The notes under the pieces are model-generated. The model ran no database searches, was not told the DNA's origin, and saw only the letters and a program-made list of their open reading frames with translations. The position numbers were made by a program, and so were the translations under genes. Shown piece after piece: positions 29,842 to 39,415 of a stretch of DNA of 64,000 bases. Source of the DNA: Ruminococcus sp. (GTDB lineage: Bacteria > Bacillota > Clostridia > Oscillospirales > Ruminococcaceae); the NCBI GenBank assembly GCA_015066845.1, contig SVNO01000001.1, forward strand, positions 62,001-126,000, read 5' to 3'. The stretch's first letter is position 1. Each line of letters begins with the position of its first letter.

Positions 29842-30776
29842 GCCTGTTCCTCCGTTTCTGCAAGTGCTGCCTTGCGCTGTTCTTTGCGCTGAAGCAAAGC
29901 CTTTTCCGCTGCGGCAAGCAGATGCCACAGGGGGCTTGTCAGCAGCATGGCAATGACAACACCATATTCAAGTCTTGCATATTCGAGTAAGAACCATGTC
30001 ACAAGACCTGTGATTGCTCCGGCAAGGAGCAGGAAATAGCTGTTTTTGAGCTGTTCTGCCATATCGCCCATAAGGAATACCAGTGCAAACAGCAGCATAT
30101 TTCCGGAAAAGAGCAGTACAGCCGGAAAATGTCCAATCAGGGAGAATAGAGAAATGCTCAGTACAAAGCCGAAAAATGCCCAATAAGACAATTTGCGGCG
30201 AAGCAGCAGAATGAACAATCCGACCAGAAGCAGCAGAATGCAGCCAGCTCCCATGGGGGACGGGAACGCGCCCATGAAGAAGTCAAGCATGTCCAGACGG
30301 AGTGCGCCTTGTGCGAAAATATCCTGACTCAAGGACGCGGTGCGCTGCACCTGATTGCCGAACAATGCCAGCCGCTGTCCTGCTTGCGGAAAGAGGAGAA
30401 CTTCCTGTTTCCAGCAAATCAATGCGAACAGATAGCCGACTGCTGCCGGTGGGAACAGATAACTGCCGCGGCTGCCGAATGCGTGAATGCCGATTGCGAC
30501 CAGAAATACCGTACTGAGAATAACGATGGAATAGGGTATGGTCGCCGGAAAGAGCAATGCCATGACTACCGCCGAAGCTGCATTGCACAAATCTACAGTA
30601 TGGTAGGCTTTTTTCTGCAAGAACAGGCAGAAGAAATCCGTGAGAACCGCTGTGACTGCCGCAAGTCCGAGGACAGCGGCGGCGCGGATTCCGTAGTAGA
30701 ACACGCTCAGCAGACAGATGGTACAGAGTATCAGCCAGAATTCCGGACTCCGTGTGCGGTGTTCAAATTGCATCAT
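29838..30776 (-). CDS. RnfD/NqrB-like membrane protein
   Basis: Polytopic; FGSRGSYLFPPAAVGYLF corresponds to the canonical GGLGxNPFNPALVG region; Rnf-like order D-E-A. ATGA overlap with rpe. Confidence 0.78.
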   Translation of the reverse strand: MMQFEHRTRSPEFWLILCTICLLSVFYYGIRAAAVLGLAAVTAVLTDFFCLFLQKKAYHTVDLCNAASAVVMALLFPATIPYSIVILSTVFLVAIGIHAFGSRGSYLFPPAAVGYLFALICWKQEVLLFPQAGQRLALFGNQVQRTASLSQDIFAQGALRLDMLDFFMGAFPSPMGAGCILLLLVGLFILLLRRKLSYWAFFGFVLSISLFSLIGHFPAVLLFSGNMLLFALVFLMGDMAEQLKNSYFLLLAGAITGLVTWFLLEYARLEYGVVIAMLLTSPLWHLLAAAEKALLQRKEQRKAALAETEEQA

Positions 30777-31450
30777 ACGCAAGCCTGTTGTGCCTGTGCA
30801 GCAAAGGAACGCAAGCCATCCATCGTTGCCTGCACATCCTCCTGCTTGAACAGATAACTGCCCACAACAAGCACATCCGCACCTGCACCACTTGCAATGG
30901 GCGCAGTTTCGGCATTGATGCCGCCGTCAACCTGAAGCATGATCTCTCTGCCGCTGGCATTGATGGCATCACGCAGCGTTTCGACTTTTTTCGTCATATC
31001 GTGGATATAGCCCTGACCGCCGAAGCCCGGCTCAACCGTCATGACCAGCACAAGCTCCACCCTGTCCAGAAACGGGAGTACCGCTTCTGCCGGTGTTGCG
31101 GGCTTGACGGAAATGCCTGCCTTACAGCCTGCGGCATGGATCGCGTCAATGGTCGCGTCCGGATCGCTTTCACTTTCAAGATGGAACGTGATAAGCTCCG
31201 CGCCTGCCTTGGCAAATGCCTCCACATATTTCAGCGGGTCTGTAATCATCAGATGCACATCCTTGTACAGACTGGTGATGCCGGACAGGGCATTGAGAAC
31301 GGGAACGCCGAACGAAATATTATTGACAAACACGCCGTCCATGACATCAAAATGCAGCATATCTGCGCCGGCGGTTTCCAGTTTGTGTATCACATCCTCC
31401 AGATGCAGCAAATCCGCATTGAGGATGGAAGCAGAAATCTTTGTTTCCAA
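30773..31450 (-). CDS. rpe: Ribulose-phosphate 3-epimerase
   Basis: KISASILNADLLHLED; MLHFDVMDGVFVNNISFG; MTVEPGFGGQGYI. TTG start at 31450 favoured by GGAGGT spacing. Confidence 0.96.
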   Translation of the reverse strand: METKISASILNADLLHLEDVIHKLETAGADMLHFDVMDGVFVNNISFGVPVLNALSGITSLYKDVHLMITDPLKYVEAFAKAGAELITFHLESESDPDATIDAIHAAGCKAGISVKPATPAEAVLPFLDRVELVLVMTVEPGFGGQGYIHDMTKKVETLRDAINASGREIMLQVDGGINAETAPIASGAGADVLVVGSYLFKQEDVQATMDGLRSFAAQAQQACV

Positions 31451-31648
31451 ATTGCACCTCCATAAAATCAGCACGGAATGTTCCGTGACAACTTTCTTAT
31501 TCTATTATACCTGATTATGCGCGTTCCGTCAATAGCTGTGAACGGTTTTTTTCAAAAAAATCTTCCCTCAATCCATCCCGAAACTGTCACGCGCCGGACA
31601 TATTCCCCGAATTTCGCGCATACGATGCGGTAATCGGGAGGTGCTGCC

Positions 31649-33208
31649 ATGCAGAGAAATATCATGAAGGATACCATCCTGCTGACCGTCATTCAGATGG
31701 TACTCGATGGGCTTGGATTGTTGCTGAATGTGTTCATGACTGACGTGCTCGGTACGGAAGCCATTGGAATGCTGTCGCTGACAGCTTCGTTTTTCGCCCT
31801 TGCAGCGACTACGGCAAGCGGCAATGTCTTTCTCTGTGCAAGCCGCTTCCTTTCGGAGGAACTGGGGAAACCGCAGCGCGACCCCCTGCGCGTTCTGCGC
31901 TATTGTCTGGGCGTGAGTCTTGTGCTCAGCGGATTGACGGCGGCAGTTATCTGCCTGTTTGCGCCGTTTTTCAGTACAAAATTCCTGCATGACGAGGCAC
32001 TGACCTTTCCCATCCGCATGATGGCAGGTGCACTGCCGGTGTTGACGGTAACTGCCTGTATGCGCGGGTATTTCAATGCCTGCTGCTATGTGAAAATCTG
32101 CGCGGTATCGGACGCACTGGGATTCCTTGTGCGCTGTCTGCTGATGGCTCTGGTGGTCTGGTTCATCACGCCTGAAACAGGAACGGGACTGTGCAGTATG
32201 ACAGCACTGTGCACGGTGGGTGGTTCACTTGCCGCATTGGTGTACCTGCTCCTGAACTTTCGCAGCCGCCGTGCAATGCGTACGGGGAAGGTATCCATTT
32301 CCCTCCCCTGCTATCTGCGCCTTGCCGTGCCTGTGATGGCAGGCAGTGCCCTGACCTCTCTGCTCAGCTCAGCAAATGACGCGCTCGTTCCGATCACCTT
32401 ACAGCAGGCAGGCAATTCCACGGGGGACGCGCTGAGTCAGTTCGGCATTTTTGAGGCAATCATTATTCCCACGCTCTTTTTCCCCTCCACCATCCTCTGT
32501 TCCCTCTCCGGCATTCTCGTTACAGAAACGGCGCGTGAATCGGCTGCGTGCAACAAGCAGCGGATCGCACAGCTTTCAGAAAAGGTCATCCGGCAGACGC
32601 TTGTCTTTGCCGTATTTGTCACCGCGCTGCTTCTGCGTTTCGGGCATGGTCTGGGGATGATGCTCGGCGGTGGAGAAATCGGGGGCAGAATGATCGTACT
32701 GCTCGCGCCGGTCGTGCCGTTCATCTATCTGGAAATCGTGCTCGAAAGCCTGATAAAGGGCATGGGTGCGCAGGGCTTTTCCTCGCTCAATTATCTGGCA
32801 GAATACATCATCCGCATTTCTGCCGTGCTTGTCTGTATTCCCCTGTTCGGGTTCTACGGCATTGTCATTTCCTACTACGCAAGCAATGTCTGCGGCAATC
32901 TGGCAAGGCTTGTGATGGTACTGCGCAAAACGGAACTCAAACCCCAATGGGAACGGATTTTAGGCATTCCCGTTTTCTCCGCAGTCCTTGCTGTGCAAGT
33001 GCCTGACGCACTTTGTCTGCTGCTGCGAATCGAAGCAGATACAAACGCGCTGACGATGGGAGGGTATGCGCTGGTATGCGGTTTGCTCTATCTTTTGGTA
33101 CAGCGGATGCTTTTTTCTGGAAATGTGACTGGATTTGTTGACATTTCGCGGAAACTATGTTATAATGAATTGCAAGAAAAGACAGTTCGCGGCAAACACC
33201 TGTCTTAA
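31649..33208 (+). CDS. MOP-superfamily polysaccharide/lipid flippase (SpoVB/Wzx-like)
   Basis: Polytopic; SLTASFFALAATTASGNVFLCASRFLSEELGK; GYFNACCYVKICAVSDALGFLVR. The 3' end overlaps the preQ1 riboswitch. Confidence 0.8.
   Translation: MQRNIMKDTILLTVIQMVLDGLGLLLNVFMTDVLGTEAIGMLSLTASFFALAATTASGNVFLCASRFLSEELGKPQRDPLRVLRYCLGVSLVLSGLTAAVICLFAPFFSTKFLHDEALTFPIRMMAGALPVLTVTACMRGYFNACCYVKICAVSDALGFLVRCLLMALVVWFITPETGTGLCSMTALCTVGGSLAALVYLLLNFRSRRAMRTGKVSISLPCYLRLAVPVMAGSALTSLLSSANDALVPITLQQAGNSTGDALSQFGIFEAIIIPTLFFPSTILCSLSGILVTETARESAACNKQRIAQLSEKVIRQTLVFAVFVTALLLRFGHGLGMMLGGGEIGGRMIVLLAPVVPFIYLEIVLESLIKGMGAQGFSSLNYLAEYIIRISAVLVCIPLFGFYGIVISYYASNVCGNLARLVMVLRKTELKPQWERILGIPVFSAVLAVQVPDALCLLLRIEADTNALTMGGYALVCGLLYLLVQRMLFSGNVTGFVDISRKLCYNELQEKTVRGKHLS
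33138..33166 (+). promoter_or_regulatory. Promoter for the que operon, inside the flippase CDS
   Basis: TTGACA (33138-33143), 17 nt, TATAAT (33161-33166). Confidence 0.85.
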
Positions 33209-33218
33209 AACGGCAACG
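33180..33218 (+). promoter_or_regulatory. preQ1-I riboswitch aptamer
   Basis: AGACAG-TTCGCGGCAAACAC-CTGTCT-TAAAACGGCAACG: P1 stem, conserved UUC loop start, ACAC before P1', A-rich tail; sits directly upstream of queD. Confidence 0.87.
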
Positions 33219-33236
33219 TTTTAGAAGAAAACCGTG

Positions 33237-33274
33237 TGCTGTGTTCTGCATGTCAGAACGCAGCTTTTTTAGAG
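33237..33274 (+). terminator. Riboswitch expression-platform terminator
   Basis: GCTGTGTTCTG-catgt-CAGAACGCAGC then TTTTTT, between aptamer and queD. Confidence 0.85.
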
Positions 33275-33303
33275 CAATACCACACAAAACCGGAGGTAGA
33301 TTT

Positions 33304-33723
33304 ATGTACACGCTCACAACATCCGCCGCTTTTGACAGTGCGCATTTTCTGCATGGCTACGATGGAAAATGCGCCAATATCCATGGTCATCGCTGGACGC
33401 TGACCGTGACCATTGCCAGTGAAACCCTGCAGCATAGCGGTCAGCAGGACGGCATGGTGCTCGATTTCAGCGACCTTAAAAAGGCTGTACGCGCTCTTGC
33501 GGACGCTTGGGACCACGCGCTGATTTATCAGGAAAATTCCCTGAAAGCGGCAACCATCGCCGCACTGCATGACGAGCAGTTCCGGATAATTGCCGTACCA
33601 TTCCGCCCGACGGCAGAGCATATGGCAAAGTACTTTTTTGATACACTGAAAGCGCAGGGCTTGCCGGTCAGACAGGTGCTTGTCTATGAAACACCGGAAA
33701 ACTGCGCCGGCTATGAGGAGTGA
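33304..33723 (+). CDS. queD: 6-carboxytetrahydropterin synthase QueD
   Basis: FDSAHFLHGYDGKCANIHGHRWTL; PTAEHMAKYFFDTL; VYETPENCAGY. Confidence 0.95.
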   Translation: MYTLTTSAAFDSAHFLHGYDGKCANIHGHRWTLTVTIASETLQHSGQQDGMVLDFSDLKKAVRALADAWDHALIYQENSLKAATIAALHDEQFRIIAVPFRPTAEHMAKYFFDTLKAQGLPVRQVLVYETPENCAGYEE

Positions 33724-33726
33724 AAA

Positions 33727-34392
33727 ATGGCTGAATTCAAAGTTTGTGAACGTTTTGTCAGCATCAACGGCGAAGCGGCACATGCCGGAGAACTGGCAGT
33801 GTTCCTGCGCTTTTGCGGCTGTAATCTGCAATGCAGCTATTGCGATACTGCATGGGCGAATGCGGAAAATGCACCGTATACGGTGTATACCACACAGGAG
33901 CTTTGCGATTATGTGGCATCGACCGGTGTGAAAAATGTCACGCTCACGGGCGGTGAACCGCTTTTGCAGGAACACCTGCCGGAGCTGCTGGAGGCTCTCC
34001 ATGCGCTGGATGTCCGCACAGAAATTGAAACCAACGGCAGTATCCCCATTGCACCCTATGCACAGTCGGCTGCGCGTCCGGTGTTTACACTTGACTACAA
34101 ATGCCCGACAAGCGGCATGGAAGCGCAGATGTGCATGGACAATTACCATTATCTGCAAGCCCACGACAGCGTGAAATTCGTGGTCGGCTCGCAGGAGGAT
34201 TTGGAAAAGGCACGGGAAATCATTACAGCATATTCCCTTGCACAGCGCTGCCACGTTTTTCTCAGTCCCGTGTTCGGGAGCATTGAACCGAAGGACATTG
34301 TGGCATATATGCAGGAACACCGGATGAACGGCGTGAGGATGCAGCTGCAAATGCACAAATTCATCTGGCATCCAGAAGAAAGAGGGGTATAA
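33727..34392 (+). CDS. queE: 7-carboxy-7-deazaguanine synthase QueE
   Basis: Radical SAM CGCNLQCSYCDTAWA; LTGGEPLLQ; VKFVVGS. Confidence 0.96.
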   Translation: MAEFKVCERFVSINGEAAHAGELAVFLRFCGCNLQCSYCDTAWANAENAPYTVYTTQELCDYVASTGVKNVTLTGGEPLLQEHLPELLEALHALDVRTEIETNGSIPIAPYAQSAARPVFTLDYKCPTSGMEAQMCMDNYHYLQAHDSVKFVVGSQEDLEKAREIITAYSLAQRCHVFLSPVFGSIEPKDIVAYMQEHRMNGVRMQLQMHKFIWHPEERGV

Positions 34393-34393
34393 T

Positions 34394-34969
34394 ATGGCGA
34401 TAGACCAAGAAAAACTGCAATACCATATTCGCGGCATTCTTGAAGCCATCGGCGAAGATACACAGCGCGAGGGACTTTTGGAAACCCCCGAACGCACGGC
34501 GCGGATGTATGCGGAAATGCTGGAGGGATGCAATTATACGAATGCGGAAATTGCGGAAATGTTCGGGAAAACCTTTACACAGGCACAGGGGGCTGCGCAG
34601 GATCTGGTCGTCATGCGCGATATTGAAATTTTTAGTTTCTGCGAGCATCACATGGCTCTGATGTATGATATGAAAGTGACGATTGCCTATGTACCAAACG
34701 GCAAGGTCATAGGGCTGAGTAAGATGGCGAGGATTGCGGAAATGGCTGCCAAACGCCTGCAATTGCAGGAGAAAATCGGCAGCGACATTGCAGAGATCAT
34801 GCAGCTTGCAACGGGCTGTGAGGATGTGGCAGTATTCATTGAGGGCAAGCACAGCTGCATGACGGCAAGGGGCATCAAAAATACGCCTGCCATCACGCGC
34901 ACACAAACGCTCCGCGGCAGATTTTCCACGGATGCGGTGCTTTTGCAGAGAGTGGGGCTTGCACCTTGA
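34394..34969 (+). CDS. folE: GTP cyclohydrolase I
   Basis: EGLLETPERTARMYAEM; FCEHHMALMYDMKVTIAYVPNGKVIGLSKMARI. Confidence 0.97.
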   Translation: MAIDQEKLQYHIRGILEAIGEDTQREGLLETPERTARMYAEMLEGCNYTNAEIAEMFGKTFTQAQGAAQDLVVMRDIEIFSFCEHHMALMYDMKVTIAYVPNGKVIGLSKMARIAEMAAKRLQLQEKIGSDIAEIMQLATGCEDVAVFIEGKHSCMTARGIKNTPAITRTQTLRGRFSTDAVLLQRVGLAP

Positions 34970-35658
34970 CCGAACGATTCAGACTGCGGCACACGCCGCG
35001 GGAGTCCTATTTTGTGACAGGAACGCTTATGTGCACCGGCGGTTTTCTGGAGGCGTACACCTTTTTGCTCAAAGGCGGTGTATTTGCCAATGCACAGACG
35101 GGAAACCTCGCATTATTGGGCATTGCAGCAGCACAGGGCAACTGGATGCAGGTATTGCACTGCACCGTTCCGGTCATCGCCTACATCATCGGTATTCTGC
35201 TGACGCTGCACATGCAAAAGCATCTCAGGCAAGGACTGCGCTGGGAAACGCTGTTCGTTCTGCTGGAAATCCTCATTCTCACCGTGGTTGGATTTCTGCC
35301 GGCATCCGTTTCCTTTGCCGTATCCACAGTTGCTGTGTCCTTTGTCTGCGCCATGCAGTATAACACCTTTACCAAGGCGCACGGCATTCCGATGGCAACA
35401 ACATTCTGTACCAATAATCTACGGCAGGCGGTCATCTGGTTTTACAAGGCGAAGCATCACAATGCGCAGGCACGGCAGAAAGCGTGGTTTTTTGTGCGGC
35501 ATCTGCTTTGCTTTGTCGGCGGTGCACTGGTCGGGAGCATCCTGTGCAGCTGCATGGCAGAACGTGCCATCTGGGTAAATGCAGCGGCACTTATTCCGGC
35601 GGCGGTCATTATGATTTCTGCGGATTTGCGCAAGCATCCTCAGGCAACAAGGAGGTAA
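34966..35658 (+). CDS. YoaK/DUF1275-family membrane protein
   Basis: GGFLEAYTFLLKGGVFANAQTGNLALLGIA; six-TM layout; TTG start overlapping the folE stop. Confidence 0.85.
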   Translation: MTERFRLRHTPRESYFVTGTLMCTGGFLEAYTFLLKGGVFANAQTGNLALLGIAAAQGNWMQVLHCTVPVIAYIIGILLTLHMQKHLRQGLRWETLFVLLEILILTVVGFLPASVSFAVSTVAVSFVCAMQYNTFTKAHGIPMATTFCTNNLRQAVIWFYKAKHHNAQARQKAWFFVRHLLCFVGGALVGSILCSCMAERAIWVNAAALIPAAVIMISADLRKHPQATRR

Positions 35659-35662
35659 ATTG

Positions 35663-36352
35663 ATGAAAAAAGCATTGGTTCTCGCAAGCGGCGGCATTGA
35701 CAGCACGACCTGTCTTGCGCTTGCGGTAAAGGAATATGGCAGTGAAAATGTCGTGGCACTTTCCATGTTCTACGGACAGAAGCACGACAAGGAACTGAAA
35801 GCGGCAAGGGATGTGGCAGCATATTACGGTGTCGCATACAAGGAACTGGATCTATCTCTGATTTTCGCAGATTCCAAGTGTTCTCTCCTCTCCCATTCCG
35901 AGGAGGAAATTCCCACGGACAGCTACGCACAGCAGCTTGCACAGACGGACGGCAAGCCGGTTTCGACCTATGTACCGTTCCGCAACGGTCTGTTCCTTGC
36001 AAGTGCGGCAAGCATTGCATTGTCAAACGACTGCACGGAAATTTACTACGGCGCACATTCTGACGACGCGGCAGGTGCGGCATATCCCGATTGCAGTGAG
36101 GTATTCAACATGGCAATGTCCGCGGCAATTTTCGAGGGCAGCGGACAGGCACTGCGCGTTCACGCACCCTTTGTAAGCATGACAAAGGCGGATGTTGTGA
36201 AAACCGGACTGGAGCTGAATGCGCCCTACCATCTGACATGGAGCTGCTACGAGGGCAAGGAGAGTCCCTGCGGAAAATGCGGCACATGCATTGACCGTGC
36301 AAAGGCATTTGCAGAAAACGGAATGACAGATCCGGCACTGAAAGGAGAATAA
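35663..36352 (+). CDS. queC: 7-cyano-7-deazaguanine synthase QueC
   Basis: [51 protein letters not shown]. Confidence 0.97.
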   Translation: MKKALVLASGGIDSTTCLALAVKEYGSENVVALSMFYGQKHDKELKAARDVAAYYGVAYKELDLSLIFADSKCSLLSHSEEEIPTDSYAQQLAQTDGKPVSTYVPFRNGLFLASAASIALSNDCTEIYYGAHSDDAAGAAYPDCSEVFNMAMSAAIFEGSGQALRVHAPFVSMTKADVVKTGLELNAPYHLTWSCYEGKESPCGKCGTCIDRAKAFAENGMTDPALKGE

Positions 36353-36353
36353 C

Positions 36354-36848
36354 ATGAGCAGAAACAAGGAAGAAATGCAGGACATTACGCTGCTGGGGAA
36401 TCAGAACGTGAAGTATGCGCAGAACTATGCGCCGGAGGTACTGGAAACTTTTGACAACAAGCACCCCGACCGTGATTATTTTGTCAAATTCAACTGCCCC
36501 GAATTTACAAGCCTCTGCCCGATTACAGGACAGCCCGATTTTGCGACAATCTACATTTCCTATGTTCCCGATGTGAAAATGGTCGAGAGCAAGTCCCTGA
36601 AGCTGTATCTGTTCAGCTTCCGTAATCATGGCGATTTCCATGAGGATTGCGTGAACATCATCATGAACGACCTGATTGCATTGATGAACCCGAAATACAT
36701 TGAAGTATGGGGAAAATTCCTCCCCCGCGGCGGCATTTCCATTGATCCGTACTGCAATTACGGCAGAAAAGGCACAGTATGGGAGCAGGTGGCATTTGAC
36801 AGGCTTGCAAAGCATGATATGTACCCTGAAATGATCAATAATCGCTGA
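36354..36848 (+). CDS. queF: NADPH-dependent 7-cyano-7-deazaguanine reductase QueF
   Basis: [50 protein letters not shown]. Confidence 0.97.
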   Translation: MSRNKEEMQDITLLGNQNVKYAQNYAPEVLETFDNKHPDRDYFVKFNCPEFTSLCPITGQPDFATIYISYVPDVKMVESKSLKLYLFSFRNHGDFHEDCVNIIMNDLIALMNPKYIEVWGKFLPRGGISIDPYCNYGRKGTVWEQVAFDRLAKHDMYPEMINNR

Positions 36849-37219
36849 TGACAGAAAGGACAACAGAGATGGACAGAGAAAAACTGACTGCGGAAATGAG
36901 TGGCTACTCGATTTCCGAGCTGGAAATGATTTGTGAAACACAGGGAGAATACTACACGGATGAGGAAATGGATTTGATCACTGTCATTCTGGAGCAGAAG
37001 CGGCAGGAGGAGAAAACGGCTGAGAGCAAGGGGTTACTCCGTGAAACGATCTATTGTGTTATTGCGCTGCTTTTCAATGTTGTCGGGCTGATTCTCGGCA
37101 TTTATTTACTGCTTTCCCACGACCCGAACAAGAAGAAAATGGGCAAGCATGTGATGATTGCGGCGTTTATTTCTGTGTTATTGGGTGTATTTCTGCTTAT
37201 GGGCGGATTCAGATTTTAA
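36848..37219 (+). CDS. Small two-TM membrane protein co-oriented with queF
   Basis: MSGYSISELEMICETQGEYYTDEEMDLITVIL then two C-terminal TMs; alternative start at 36869. Confidence 0.65.
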   Translation: MTERTTEMDREKLTAEMSGYSISELEMICETQGEYYTDEEMDLITVILEQKRQEEKTAESKGLLRETIYCVIALLFNVVGLILGIYLLLSHDPNKKKMGKHVMIAAFISVLLGVFLLMGGFRF

Positions 37220-37222
37220 GAG

Positions 37223-37252
37223 AAAACGGAGAGCGATATGCTCTCCGTTTTA
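37223..37252. terminator. Bidirectional terminator between convergent genes
   Basis: AAAACGGAGAGC-gatat-GCTCTCCGTTTT. Confidence 0.85.
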
Positions 37253-37268
37253 TTTGTCGAAAAAGTCT

Positions 37269-38174
37269 TTATTTTGCCGGAATCTTCTCTTTCTGCGGCA
37301 GATAGAAATTATTGTACCAGAACATGCCCACCGCAGCCGCGATAATGATGATATACCCCAGAAAGCTCCATCCATCGGGGATTTCCGAGAAAAACAGAAA
37401 TCCGAGTGCCGTGGAGAAGATAATCTGCGAATAATCATAGACCGAAATTTCCTTTGCCGGCGCGTAGCAATATGCCGCCGTGATGGTGAATTGTCCGCCT
37501 GCTGCTGCCGCGCCTGCACCGATGAGAAAGAGAAGCTGCGTCCATGTCATCGGGTGGAAATTCAGCATCAGGAACGGGAGCGTGACAAGGCAGGAAAACC
37601 CGGAAAAGAATGCAACAATAAAGGTTTTGGACATGCCTTTCTGCCCTAAAATGCGCACCATGCAATAGGCAAAACCTGCGCAGATGCCCCCGAACAGTCC
37701 TGCGGCAGAACCGATGAAATCCGTGAAATCAAGCGTTGGCTTGATGATGAGCAGACTCCCCAGAAATGCCGTCAGCACGGCAATTCCCTGAAAAGGTCTG
37801 AGCCTTTCTTTGAGGAATATCCACGAAAACAAAATCGTGAAAAAGGGAGACATTTTATTGAGCATGGATGCGTCCGACAGCACAAGCTGATCGATAGCGT
37901 AGAAATTGCAGAGGATGCCGATTGTACCGAATACCGACCGGAGCAGCAGATAACCCATCCCCTCTTTTTGGAAACGGAAATTATTCCTGTCCTTGATGAG
38001 AAGTACAAGAGCGATGAGGAAGGCAATGAAATTGCGGAAAAAGCTTTTCTGGACGGACGGCAGATCCCCCGAAAGCTTGACAAATGCGTTCATAAACGCA
38101 AAGCAGAACGCGGATAAAATAATGAGAAGAATACCGCGTGTCAGGTTACTTTGACGGTTGTTGTTTGTCTGCAT
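37269..38174 (-). CDS. DMT/EamA-family transporter
   Basis: 10-TM EamA layout: GILLIILSAFCFAFMNAFVKLSG; SPFFTILFSWIFLKERL. Confidence 0.88.
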   Translation of the reverse strand: MQTNNNRQSNLTRGILLIILSAFCFAFMNAFVKLSGDLPSVQKSFFRNFIAFLIALVLLIKDRNNFRFQKEGMGYLLLRSVFGTIGILCNFYAIDQLVLSDASMLNKMSPFFTILFSWIFLKERLRPFQGIAVLTAFLGSLLIIKPTLDFTDFIGSAAGLFGGICAGFAYCMVRILGQKGMSKTFIVAFFSGFSCLVTLPFLMLNFHPMTWTQLLFLIGAGAAAAGGQFTITAAYCYAPAKEISVYDYSQIIFSTALGFLFFSEIPDGWSFLGYIIIIAAAVGMFWYNNFYLPQKEKIPAK

Positions 38175-38239
38175 GTGACCTCCTTGTTTTCTGTGCCTTG
38201 ACATTTTTCACGAAAAATGCTACAATAGGGTAACGACTC

Positions 38240-38797
38240 ATGAAAGGGGGCAGGTTTTTGAAAAATATCAGCTATCGCGTGGCACTCGGCGGCATAATCT
38301 CCGCATTCTGTCTGCTTGCCATGTTTCTGACAGGTGTATTTCCTGCACTCTCCTTTGTATTGCCCATGATGACGGGTATTCTCATGCTCATCATGGTCAA
38401 CGAGGTGAATGTGCCGTGGGCACTGCTCACCTACCTTGCAGTCGGGCTGCTGTCGCTGTTTGTGACCTATGATAAAGGATCGGCAATGGTTTTCATTCTG
38501 TTTTTCGGGCATTACCCGATTACCTACCGTTATCTGAACAAAATCCCCCTTAGAATTCTCCGGCTGCTTGTCAAGCTTGCAGTGTTCAACGGATGCATGA
38601 TCCTGTTTTATTATATCAACGTCTATCTGTTCGGCTTGCAGGATCTGCTCGAAGCCGCGCAGGATTTTGGAAAATACGGTACAATCATCCTGCTCGCGGC
38701 AATGAATCCGTTTTTCCTCATGTACGACTACTCGCTTGACGGACTGTGTGAATTGTACCGCCGTTCCCTTAAACCGAGGATTCTTGGAAAACGTTAA
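38240..38797 (+). CDS. Uncharacterised polytopic membrane protein
   Basis: RVALGGIISAFCLLAMFLTGVFPALSFVLPMMTGILMLIMV; FILFFGHYPITYRYLNKI. Confidence 0.65.
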   Translation: MKGGRFLKNISYRVALGGIISAFCLLAMFLTGVFPALSFVLPMMTGILMLIMVNEVNVPWALLTYLAVGLLSLFVTYDKGSAMVFILFFGHYPITYRYLNKIPLRILRLLVKLAVFNGCMILFYYINVYLFGLQDLLEAAQDFGKYGTIILLAAMNPFFLMYDYSLDGLCELYRRSLKPRILGKR

Positions 38798-38808
38798 CTA
38801 TTCATGCA

Positions 38809-38845
38809 AAATCACCGGAATACGAAGTTCCGGTGATTTATTTTC
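38809..38845. terminator. Bidirectional terminator (38240 gene / luxS)
   Basis: AAATCACCGGAA-tacgaag-TTCCGGTGATTT then ATTTT. Confidence 0.8.
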
Positions 38846-38853
38846 GGTATGGA

Positions 38854-39324
38854 TTATTCAGCCGGATAAACAAGCTGCTGCACTGTCCATCCCTTGAGCG
38901 CGCTGCACATATCCTTTGCAATTTCCCTTGCACCTGCAAGGTCATGCATTTTGTAATTGCCGCATTCAATGCGCTTGTTGCCGGGGATTTCGCCGTCAAA
39001 TTCCGCGATATAGGCAAAACAATCCTGCACCAGACGGATGGCAGTTTCAGGCGAAAGCGTATCGCGTACGAGGAAATAAAAACCCGTCAGACAGCCCATG
39101 GGGCCGACATAGACGATCTGGTCGCTGTACTGGGTGTTGCGCACATAGGTTGCGAACAGATGCTCAAAAGTATGCGCTGCCGGCGGTGTGAGGTAGTCGT
39201 TTTCCGCATTGTTCGGGAGCTTCATGCGGATGTCGTAGGTAATCACATCGCCATCAACACGGGAAGTGTACATGCCCTTTCCGAGGATGTCGTGATTTAT
39301 CGTAAAGCTTGCAATTTTTTTCAT
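38854..39324 (-). CDS. luxS: S-ribosylhomocysteine lyase
   Basis: HTFEHLFATYVRN zinc motif; VGPMGCLTGFYFLV; ECGNYKMHDL. Confidence 0.95.
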   Translation of the reverse strand: MKKIASFTINHDILGKGMYTSRVDGDVITYDIRMKLPNNAENDYLTPPAAHTFEHLFATYVRNTQYSDQIVYVGPMGCLTGFYFLVRDTLSPETAIRLVQDCFAYIAEFDGEIPGNKRIECGNYKMHDLAGAREIAKDMCSALKGWTVQQLVYPAE

Positions 39325-39415
39325 AGAATCAGTTCCTTTCAGATGTTGTACCTTTATTGTACACCGAAACGGGGAAAATGTCAAGGCATCATCCCCGAAA
39401 GGATGATGCCTGAAG

